Shown one piece after another: positions 1 to 5,817 of a DNA stretch of 5,817 nucleotides. A model generated the notes under the pieces. It made no database searches and was not told the DNA's origin. It saw only the letters and a program-made list of their open reading frames with translations. Every line of letters starts with the position of its first letter. Within the stretch, counting starts at the first letter, position 1. Source of the stretch: Akkermansiaceae bacterium (GTDB lineage Bacteria > Verrucomicrobiota > Verrucomicrobiia > Verrucomicrobiales > Akkermansiaceae). Both the position numbers and the translations under genes were made by a program. The stretch spans positions 1-5,817 of the forward strand of contig JALZUH010000036.1 of NCBI GenBank assembly GCA_023301645.1, in the 5' to 3' direction.

Positions 1-3000
1 CTCAGCACATGCTTCGGCGAGGCGGTCGGCGATGGCCTGCACCATGATGGCGGAGTCGACTTCGTGCTTCTCACGTAGCTCTGCTGCCCATTCGTCAGCG
101 CCGTGGATACCAACGACGAAGCCTCCGACGTAGTCGCCCTTACCCTTTCCAGCGACGAAGTCACTGAGTGCCATGTGTGGCTTGCCAGAGGTCTTGGCGA
201 CTTGCTGTCTGAGGGTGTGGAAGGTGGCGTCGTGCTCAGGAAGGATGATGTCGTCACCTTCTGAGTAGGCTGGGAAGAATCCATAGACTCCACTAGCACG
301 GAAGCGCTTGGTGGTGATGATTTCTTCGAGTAGTTCTTGGGCATCTGCGTAGAGGCTCTGGGCTACTTCGGCGGCTTCTGCATTTTTGGTCTTTAGCACC
401 TTTTCCTCTCTGTCCCAGACTCCGCGAAGCTCCCATGCGTGGAAGAAGGGTGTCCAGTCGATGTATTCGGCGAGTTCTCTGAGTGACTGCGCTTCGAAGA
501 TGCGAGTGCCGGTGAATTCTGGCTGTGCTGGCTGATAGCTATCCCAGTCGCAGGTGAAGGCATTAGCACGGGCGTCGGCTATTGAGATCGTGGTTTTTTC
601 TTTTTTGTTGAAGTTATCACGTAGCTTCTGGTGCTTAGCACTATTCTCAGCGATGAGATTATCGCGACCGTCTTCACTGAGGAGGGCGGTGGTGACTGGC
701 ACTGAGCGCGAGGCGTCTAATACGTGGATAATCGGTCCGCTGTAGTGGTGGGCGATCTTCACGGCGGTGTGGGCGGGGCTGGTGGTGGCTCCACCGATGA
801 GCACAGGGATGTTCATGCCGCGACGCTCCATTTCCTTGGCGACATTGACCATTTCATCCAGAGACGGAGTGATCAGACCAGATAGGCCGATGACATCGAC
901 TTGCTTCTCAACGGCTATTTGGAGGATTTTATCACAGGGAACCATGACCCCCATATCAATGACTTCGAAGCCATTACACGCGAGCACCACTCCGACGATA
1001 TTCTTACCAATGTCATGCACGTCACCTTTGACTGTCGCCATGAGCACGCGGCCTGCATTCATGCTTTTCTCCGCTGTGTTGCGTGCGTCAGACTCAGTCA
1101 CCGAGGAGTCTTTCTCCATGGTGACTTTCATCTTTTGTAAAATGGTTTGCTCCTTTTCCTCCGCCATAAATGGCTCTAGGTGGGCTACGGACTTCTTCAT
1201 CACGCGGGCAGACTTCACCACCTGAGGTAGGAACATCTTACCTGCGCCGAAGAGGTCTCCGACAATGCCCATGCCATCCATGAGCGGGCCTTCGATGACC
1301 TTAAGCGGGCGCTTGTAGATGAGTCGTGCTTCCTCGGTGTCTTCGACGATGTAGGTGTCGATACCTCTGAGCAGGGCGTGTTCGAGGCGCTTCTCTACGG
1401 GTGCTTCGCGCCATGCGAGGTCTTCTTTCTGAGCTTCTTTTTTGATACCTTTGAACTGCTCGGCGAAGTCGAGAAGTCTCTCAGTGGCGTCTGGGTCACG
1501 ATTGAGCAATACGTCTTCTACGTGCTTAAGCATGTCCTCAGGGATCTGGTCATAGACTTCGAGCATGCCTGCATTGACAATGCCCATGTCCATCCCTGCC
1601 TGTCCCGCGTGATAGAGGAAGGCTGCGTGCATCGCCTCGCGCACTGGGTTATTACCACGGAAGGAGAAGGAGACATTAGACACACCACCAGAGACTTTAG
1701 CTCCGGGGAGGTTTTCTTTAATCCAGCGGGTGGCTTCGATGAAGTCGACTGCGTAGTTATTATGCTCCTCGATACCTGTCGCTACAGTGAGGATATTCGG
1801 GTCGAAGATGATGTCTTGGGGATTGAATCCTACTTCATCGACGAGGATGCGGTAGGCGCGCTCGCAGATGCGGATTTTCTCCTCATAAGTTGCTGCTTGG
1901 CCATTTTCATCAAATGCCATGACCACTGCTGCGGCTCCGAACTTCATGATGGTTCGTGCGTGCTCCTTGAAGACATCTTCGCCTTCCTTCATCGAGATGG
2001 AGTTCACAATACCCTTACCCTGAAGGCACTTCAGGCCAGCTACGATGATTTCCCATTTCGACGAGTCGACGGTGATAGGCACCTTGGTAATATCTGGCTC
2101 TGACTGCACGAGATTGAGGAACTGTGTCATCATCTCGACGCCATCGATCAGGCCGTCATCGAAGCAAATATCAATCACAGGTGCTCCATTATCCACCTGC
2201 TGGCGGGCAATGGCGAGTGCTTCTTCGAGCTTGTTCTCCTGCACGAGTCTGCGGAATTTCGGTGAGCCAGCCACATTGGTGCGCTCGCCGATCATGAGGA
2301 AGTTCTTATCTGCGGTGTGATTGTAAACCTCCGTGCCTGATAGTCTCAGCAGGGGCTCAATCGTCGGTCTGACGCGTGGAGCTACACCACTGACACCTTG
2401 GGCAATGGCAGCAACATGCTCGGGGGTATTTCCACAGCAGCCACCCGCTAGATTGATAAATCCAGACTCCGCGAAATCACGCAGATGGTCATACATATCA
2501 CTCGGCATCATCGGGAAGCCAGTCTCAGAGAGAGCATCCGGCATACCAGCATTAGGATAGCAGGAGACGAAGCACTCAGCCACGCTACTTAGCTCGGAGA
2601 TAAAGGGACGCATCTCATCAGGGCCAAGCGAGCAGTTTAACCCGACGACAAGGGGCTTCACATGCGCTACGGCATTCCAGAGTGCCTCTGCCTTCTGAGC
2701 GGAAATCATCGTTTCCCCACCACGCCCGACGGCTGCGGAGATAATAATGGGCAGAGTCAGCTCATCTTCCTCGAAGACATCCTGAATGGCGACAAGTGCT
2801 GCCTTGGAGTTCAGCGCATCGAAGATAGTCTCTATCATCAAGATATCGACACCTCCTGCAATGAGGGCGCGGATCTGGTGCTTATAGTCGAAGTAAACCT
2901 GATCGAAGGTCACGGTGCGAAAGGCTGGATCATCAGGATCCACCGCTGAGTTATTAAGTCCCACCGTCATCGGGCCAATGGCACCTGCTGTGTAGCGCTT

Positions 3001-3453
3001 GATCCCTGTTTCCTTCTCTACCTCGTCACATGCGGCACGCGCAATCTTAGCAGATTCGTAATTAAGCTCCCATGATAGATCGAGCAGGAACTGATTATCA
3101 ATGACACCTTGGTAGAACTCAGGGTCTTTTCGCCCTTCTCCTGACTCACGAGGGTCTTCGACAAAGAACTCTGACTGCGCGATGGCTGTGCCAGAAAAGG
3201 AATTCGTCTCGATGATATCAGAGCCAGCCTCAAGAAAGCGCTTATGAATATCATAGATCACATCTGGTCGCGTGATCGAGAGGATATCACCATTATTGAG
3301 TAGATCTTTCTCATTATCCTTAAATCTCTCGCCTCGCGCATCCTCCTCACTAAGGCCGTAGCCACGGATGGTCGTGCCCATCGCTCCATCGAGCATGAGG
3401 ATGCGTTTTTCCAAGGCGGCGGTGAGTTCGGCAGTAGCGTCAGGTCTAGGCAT
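1..3453 (-). CDS. metH: Cobalamin-dependent methionine synthase MetH (partial, C-terminus beyond window)
   Basis: Cytoplasmic 5-methyltetrahydrofolate:homocysteine methyltransferase, the last step of methionine synthesis, using methylcobalamin. The frame opens at ATG 3453-3451 (MPRPDATAEL), with no in-frame start in the short leader, and is unbroken for 1151 codons to the edge. Domains by residue: homocysteine-binding barrel about 10-350, with LDGAMGTT near the start and zinc ligands Cys274 (GLNCSLGP) and Cys339/Cys340 (GGCCGN); methyl-THF barrel about 385-650, beginning at GERTN 389-393; four-helix cap about 700-770; B12 Rossmann domain about 800-935, with DVHDIG carrying the cobalt-ligand His813 and, by alignment, triad partners Asp811 and Ser864; SAM-binding activation domain from about 950, with IDWTPFF and Asp999, matching E. 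coli Asp946. The window ends at AIADRLAEACAE, so roughly the last 125 residues, including the RPAPGYP-type SAM motif, are missing. An extra segment of about 24 residues sits at about 772-797. Identification is secure; motif alignment is from memory of E. coli MetH. Confidence 0.98.
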   Translation of the reverse strand, partial: MPRPDATAELTAALEKRILMLDGAMGTTIRGYGLSEEDARGERFKDNEKDLLNNGDILSITRPDVIYDIHKRFLEAGSDIIETNSFSGTAIAQSEFFVEDPRESGEGRKDPEFYQGVIDNQFLLDLSWELNYESAKIARAACDEVEKETGIKRYTAGAIGPMTVGLNNSAVDPDDPAFRTVTFDQVYFDYKHQIRALIAGGVDILMIETIFDALNSKAALVAIQDVFEEDELTLPIIISAAVGRGGETMISAQKAEALWNAVAHVKPLVVGLNCSLGPDEMRPFISELSSVAECFVSCYPNAGMPDALSETGFPMMPSDMYDHLRDFAESGFINLAGGCCGNTPEHVAAIAQGVSGVAPRVRPTIEPLLRLSGTEVYNHTADKNFLMIGERTNVAGSPKFRRLVQENKLEEALAIARQQVDNGAPVIDICFDDGLIDGVEMMTQFLNLVQSEPDITKVPITVDSSKWEIIVAGLKCLQGKGIVNSISMKEGEDVFKEHARTIMKFGAAAVVMAFDENGQAATYEEKIRICERAYRILVDEVGFNPQDIIFDPNILTVATGIEEHNNYAVDFIEATRWIKENLPGAKVSGGVSNVSFSFRGNNPVREAMHAAFLYHAGQAGMDMGIVNAGMLEVYDQIPEDMLKHVEDVLLNRDPDATERLLDFAEQFKGIKKEAQKEDLAWREAPVEKRLEHALLRGIDTYIVEDTEEARLIYKRPLKVIEGPLMDGMGIVGDLFGAGKMFLPQVVKSARVMKKSVAHLEPFMAEEKEQTILQKMKVTMEKDSSVTESDARNTAEKSMNAGRVLMATVKGDVHDIGKNIVGVVLACNGFEVIDMGVMVPCDKILQIAVEKQVDVIGLSGLITPSLDEMVNVAKEMERRGMNIPVLIGGATTSPAHTAVKIAHHYSGPIIHVLDASRSVPVTTALLSEDGRDNLIAENSAKHQKLRDNFNKKEKTTISIADARANAFTCDWDSYQPAQPEFTGTRIFEAQSLRELAEYIDWTPFFHAWELRGVWDREEKVLKTKNAEAAEVAQSLYADAQELLEEIITTKRFRASGVYGFFPAYSEGDDIILPEHDATFHTLRQQVAKTSGKPHMALSDFVAGKGKGDYVGGFVVGIHGADEWAAELREKHEVDSAIMVQAIADRLAEACAE

Positions 3454-3473
3454 AATGAGTCGCCAAGAAGATA

Positions 3474-3501
3474 AGCATAAAAAACCCACTTGCAACATCA
3501 A
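3474..3501 (-). promoter_or_regulatory. Candidate metH promoter overlapping the palindrome
   Basis: Read on the minus strand, TTGATG (3501-3496) is followed 16 bases later by TATGCT (3479-3474), a reasonable sigma-70-like -35/-10 pair. Transcription would start near 3467, giving a leader of only about 14 nt before the metH ATG and no room for a leader riboswitch. A second option is TTGCAA (3495-3490), 16 bases, TATCTT (3473-3468), which would make the transcript almost leaderless. In the first option the -35 box lies inside the outer arm of the inverted repeat, so a protein bound there would block it. This is consensus matching only. Confidence 0.4.
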
Positions 3502-3518
3502 ATCTATATATCTAGATT
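3490..3518 (+). promoter_or_regulatory. Candidate promoter for the membrane protein/GTPase unit
   Basis: On the plus strand TTGCAA (3490-3495) is followed by a 17-base spacer and TAGATT (3513-3518), matching the -10 consensus at four of six positions. Transcription would begin near 3525, leaving a leader of about 40 nt. The spacer and -10 box lie inside the inverted repeat, so the same site could control both divergent units. This is consensus matching only; the other -35-like hexamer on this strand, TTGATG at 3518-3523, has no convincing partner downstream. Confidence 0.3.
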
Positions 3519-3523
3519 TGATG
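3496..3523. promoter_or_regulatory. Perfect 28-bp inverted repeat, candidate operator between metH and the divergent gene
   Basis: The arm CATCAAATCTA (3496-3506) is exactly reverse-complementary to TAGATTTGATG (3513-3523), separated by TATATC. The 11-bp perfect arms and AT-rich centre fit a dimeric repressor site. The position, about 40 bp upstream of each start codon and overlapping putative promoter boxes for both directions, points the same way. It lacks a GC-rich stem and lies between two gene starts rather than after a gene end, so a terminator is unlikely. ArsR-type SAH-responsive regulators (SahR and relatives) are known to bind palindromes upstream of methionine-cycle genes in several bacteria, so such a factor is a reasonable guess. 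No regulator gene is in the window. Confidence 0.65.
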
Positions 3524-3565
3524 ATTTGTTTGTGACCTACTCCAAAATAGACCATCATCCGCCCA

Positions 3566-5083
3566 GTGAAAAGCTCCCGTCCACCTGCCCGTAAGAAACA
3601 CACATGGAATCTCCGTGACATCATCGACTTCGAGTCGCTCATGACTGATGTCTCTGCGTGGCGTGATGCATGGCGTGGCAGCGTCCGCGATGACCTCAAG
3701 GCACTCAAGTCGACGACCTCTACAGACAAGTCGAGTAAGCTCAGTAAACTCAGCGAGCTTGAAAAACGCCGCACAGGGCTCCGCTGGATGCTTGAAGACG
3801 TCAGTGCCGCGCAACCAAGCAGCCCTATCGATGGCCAAAGCGCCCCTCAAGGCCAGAGAGTGATCGCCCTAGCGAGCATGATTAGCTTCGTGCTCTTTGT
3901 CGTGATGATGCTTCTTGGTATCGGGCTTATTCGCGGACTTATCGCGCCTTTTTCCTTCTACGAATACGATGGCTCTAGCACTCAGAGCATTGAGCTGCGT
4001 GGGTTTAATGTATGGATACTCCTCGCGGTGACACTCGGGCTACAGTGGCTCTTGATCATCGTTAGTGCGCTTGGGTATTTCCTCTGGCGGAAGTGGGCGG
4101 GCTCTCTGAGCTTTTTACAAAACATCCTCTCAGCCGTGATCGGAAAGTTCGGCGCAGAAGGCTCCTCTAGCCCGATTGCCAAGCTCACTACAGGAGACTA
4201 CCAGCACGTCTGGAAATGGCGGCTCACCCGCATTATCCAAGCCAGTGCGATTGGCTATAATGCAGGTCTCATCATCGGCCTCTTCGGCTGCCTTTGGTTT
4301 CTCAAGGTCGGCTTCTACTGGGAGACCTCTCTCACTCAGTTCGGCGAAGAGAGCCTGAAGTCACTCACCGCATTCTTATCATCACCCTCACTGCACCTAC
4401 TTCCCACCACAGAGGCCATCGACTATACTAATCTCGCTGCCACGACTCGTGATAATCAAGGTGCCAGCCATCAGCTAGGCAGCTCTATGTCGGCACGCGA
4501 CGCCGCCTTCTCAAGCTGGAGTTTATTCTTCTTTGCCGCCTTTGCCCTGTGGGGACTACTGCCTCGTATCTTCTTCTGGCTGGGTGCCATCATCCTAGAG
4601 CACAGAGCATGCGCTCGCCTTAGCTTCCAGCAGTCCCATCACCGCACACTCTGGCGTGAGATCACTAATGTCCAGCGTGGCGAGGTAACATCGAGCCAGT
4701 CGGATGGTGCAGTATTACTCGATATCGGCGGGATCGAGCTCAGCACAGAGAAGCTACGCCCCTTCCTCCTGCAGCAGCTTCGCATTAATCCCGAGAGTAG
4801 ATTCTCCCTCGGAACCCTCGATGCTGATGGTGAGCAGAAGGCACTCACAGCCGCCAAGTCCTCAGCGATGGGCGTGGTATTCCTCGTCGAAGGCTGGAAT
4901 CTCAGCCCGAAGCAAATGACCATCTACCACCAGAAAGTCCGCGATGCGATCGGAGCTGGTCACCTTATTTACTACGTGGTCATTGGAAATGACGAAGAGC
5001 TCCAGCAGTGGACGCGCTTTATCGACGGCATGAAAGACGTCGAAACAGACGTCCACCACTTCAGCCACCAGCAGCAATCGTAG
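3566..5083 (+). CDS. DUF2868-type integral membrane protein, partner of the downstream GTPase
   Basis: A 505-residue protein of unknown function. The GTG start at 3566 is preceded by an in-frame TAG (3548-3550); the next in-frame start is ATG 3641 (Met26), which would remove the conserved-looking start of the N-terminal region, so GTG is preferred although no Shine-Dalgarno is visible. Layout: basic, charged N-terminal cytoplasmic region about 1-95; hydrophobic helices about 99-127, 149-174, 228-246 and 318-344; soluble C-terminal region about 345-505. Family hallmarks recognised: WKWRLTR at 216-222 leading into the third helix with YNAG, the GFYWETSL segment about 249-256, and WGLLPR at 329-334 in the last helix. 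The C-terminal part has an alternating hydrophobic pattern (VVFLVEGWNLSP, LIYYVVIGND) suggesting an alpha/beta fold. The gene is 27 bp upstream of a DUF3482-type GTPase, as in other genomes, so the two products probably act together at the inner membrane. Family assignment is from remembered motifs. Confidence 0.85.
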   Translation: MKSSRPPARKKHTWNLRDIIDFESLMTDVSAWRDAWRGSVRDDLKALKSTTSTDKSSKLSKLSELEKRRTGLRWMLEDVSAAQPSSPIDGQSAPQGQRVIALASMISFVLFVVMMLLGIGLIRGLIAPFSFYEYDGSSTQSIELRGFNVWILLAVTLGLQWLLIIVSALGYFLWRKWAGSLSFLQNILSAVIGKFGAEGSSSPIAKLTTGDYQHVWKWRLTRIIQASAIGYNAGLIIGLFGCLWFLKVGFYWETSLTQFGEESLKSLTAFLSSPSLHLLPTTEAIDYTNLAATTRDNQGASHQLGSSMSARDAAFSSWSLFFFAAFALWGLLPRIFFWLGAIILEHRACARLSFQQSHHRTLWREITNVQRGEVTSSQSDGAVLLDIGGIELSTEKLRPFLLQQLRINPESRFSLGTLDADGEQKALTAAKSSAMGVVFLVEGWNLSPKQMTIYHQKVRDAIGAGHLIYYVVIGNDEELQQWTRFIDGMKDVETDVHHFSHQQQS

Positions 5084-5089
5084 CAACCT

Positions 5090-5134
5090 ACCTAGCCCCC
5101 ACCTAGCCCCATGAGTGATCCCCACCTAGCCCCC
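5090..5134 (+). repeat. Short tandem repeat ACCTAGCCCCC spanning the GTPase start codon
   Basis: ACCTAGCCCCC occurs at 5090-5100, again with one C fewer at 5101-5110, and a third time at 5124-5134, inside the coding sequence, after the 13-base interruption ATGAGTGATCCCC. A further partial copy, ACCTCA, follows at 5135. The first two copies fill most of the 27-bp gap between the two genes and sit exactly where a ribosome binding site should be. The third encodes the residues around HLAP near the GTPase N-terminus. It looks like slippage-derived duplication. Confidence 0.85.
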
Positions 5135-5817
5135 ACCTCACAGGACATTGCGAGCTTTGCCGTCGTCGGTAAGGTCAATATGGGCAAGTCCTCTGTCCTC
5201 GCCACTCTGCTCGAAGTCGACGATGACCGCGTCATCCGCGTCAGCAGCACTCCGGGCGAGACCACCCGCTGCCAGATTCTCCCGCTGAAGTTCGACGGTG
5301 TTGAAAAGATCCGCTTCATCGACACCCCAGGGTTCTCCCGCCCGATCGAGGCGATGCGCGAGATCCAAGCCATCCATGACGCCAGTAGTCACGGCGCCCC
5401 CGGCATCGACGCTATCCGAGGCTTTATTACGAAGTTTAAAAATAGCGGTGAATTCGAAGACGAATGCCTGCTACTAGAGCCTCTCATTAACGGCACGGGT
5501 CTCCTCTACATCATCGACCCCAGTAAGCCGCTGCGTGACCCATTCATCGCTGAGATGGAGATCCTGCGCTGGACAGGTCGACGGAGAATGGCACTGCTCA
5601 ATGCCAAGACCGATAACCAAGAGCACGTCCAAGAGTGGCGTGATAAGCTCGGTAGCTACTTTAACCTCGTGCGCACCTTCAATGCCCACCACGCAAGATT
5701 CGACGAGCGCAAGCGACTACTCAAGTCACTGCTCGAAATCGACGAAACGCACGCTCACATCATCGAGTCGACTATCAGCTGCCTCGATGACGAGTGGCGA
5801 CAGCGCCGCGAAGAAGC
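5111..5817 (+). CDS. DUF3482-type P-loop GTPase (partial, C-terminus beyond window)
   Basis: The N-terminal 235 residues of an Era-like (TRAFAC class) GTPase. ATG 5111 is the only possible start: an in-frame TAG lies at 5093-5095 and the next in-frame ATG falls inside the P-loop. Motifs: G1 GKVNMGKS 20-27; G2-region PGETTR 48-53, with Thr51/Thr52 as candidate switch-I threonines; G3 DTPG 71-74; an insertion-like stretch about 90-115 between G3 and the next strand; LLYIIDPSKPLRDPF about 131-145; EMEILRWTGRRRMALLN 148-164, a signature I associate with DUF3482 GTPases. The G4 position reads NAKTD (164-168), not canonical NKxD. After this, EWRDKLGSYF through FDERKRLLKSLLEID begins the DUF3482 region, expected to be helical. 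It likely binds GTP and works with the upstream membrane protein, with which it is presumably co-transcribed. Substrate and process are unknown. No signal peptide or membrane helix is seen in the part present. Confidence 0.88.
   Translation, partial: MSDPHLAPTSQDIASFAVVGKVNMGKSSVLATLLEVDDDRVIRVSSTPGETTRCQILPLKFDGVEKIRFIDTPGFSRPIEAMREIQAIHDASSHGAPGIDAIRGFITKFKNSGEFEDECLLLEPLINGTGLLYIIDPSKPLRDPFIAEMEILRWTGRRRMALLNAKTDNQEHVQEWRDKLGSYFNLVRTFNAHHARFDERKRLLKSLLEIDETHAHIIESTISCLDDEWRQRREE

Noticed and set aside
1..60. Possible natural end of metH at the left edge
   Set aside because: No stop codon is present and the sequence stops mid-domain, at the segment matching LADRLAEAFAE of E. coli MetH, about 125 residues short of the usual end.
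1378..2103. Long plus-strand open frame of 241 codons, with several shorter ones at 554-1225 and 2045-2949
   Set aside because: They lie wholly antisense to metH, whose frame is continuous and strongly family-like. The translations are Cys/His/Phe-rich with no recognisable domain, as expected for the antisense of a high-constraint gene.
3454..3495. SAM or cobalamin riboswitch upstream of metH
   Set aside because: The leader is at most a few tens of bases before divergent promoter elements, with no SAM-I-like stems and no B12-box-like sequence.
3496..3523. Inverted repeat read as a rho-independent terminator
   Set aside because: It lies between two divergent gene starts, has an AT-rich stem and lacks a T-run on either strand directly after it.
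3512..3850. Minus-strand open frame of 112 codons across the intergenic region and the start of the membrane protein gene
   Set aside because: It overlaps the palindrome and the coding region of the plus-strand gene, shows no family resemblance and has no plausible initiation region.
5092..5392. Overlapping minus-strand open frames antisense to the GTPase start
   Set aside because: The opposite strand carries intact P-loop and DTPG motifs in one open frame, so these are shadows.

Overview
This 5.8 kb window comes from a bacterial chromosome of moderate GC and is densely coding. It holds two divergent transcription units around a 112-bp intergenic region. The three proteins look like those of a Gram-negative-type bacterium. 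None of the three start codons has a recognisable Shine-Dalgarno sequence, one start is GTG, and the MetH is of the long cobalamin-dependent type. I lean towards a lineage with weak Shine-Dalgarno use, such as Verrucomicrobiota, over a typical gammaproteobacterium, but the window has no marker gene that settles this.

Left part (1-3453, minus strand): one very long open frame, uninterrupted for 1151 codons, encodes cobalamin-dependent methionine synthase MetH. It runs off the left edge within the C-terminal SAM-binding reactivation domain. The homocysteine/zinc, methyltetrahydrofolate and B12 domains are all complete, with their key residues visible. An insertion of about 24 residues relative to E. 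coli MetH lies just before the B12-binding loop.

Centre (3454-3565): a perfect inverted repeat (two 11-bp arms around 6 bp) overlaps candidate promoter elements for both divergent genes. It is the best regulatory signal in the window and a plausible operator for a methionine/SAM/SAH-responsive repressor.

Right part (3566-5817, plus strand): a two-gene unit. The first gene encodes a four-helix membrane protein of the DUF2868 type. 27 bp later comes a P-loop GTPase of the DUF3482 type, cut by the right edge. Families of this kind occur as adjacent pairs in other bacteria and have no established function; they probably form a membrane-associated GTPase module. The junction is made of short tandem repeats (ACCTAGCCCCC units) that run across the GTPase start codon in the position where a ribosome binding site would normally lie.

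I saw no RNA genes, insertion sequences, CRISPR arrays or phage genes. The least described element is the DUF2868/DUF3482 pair.
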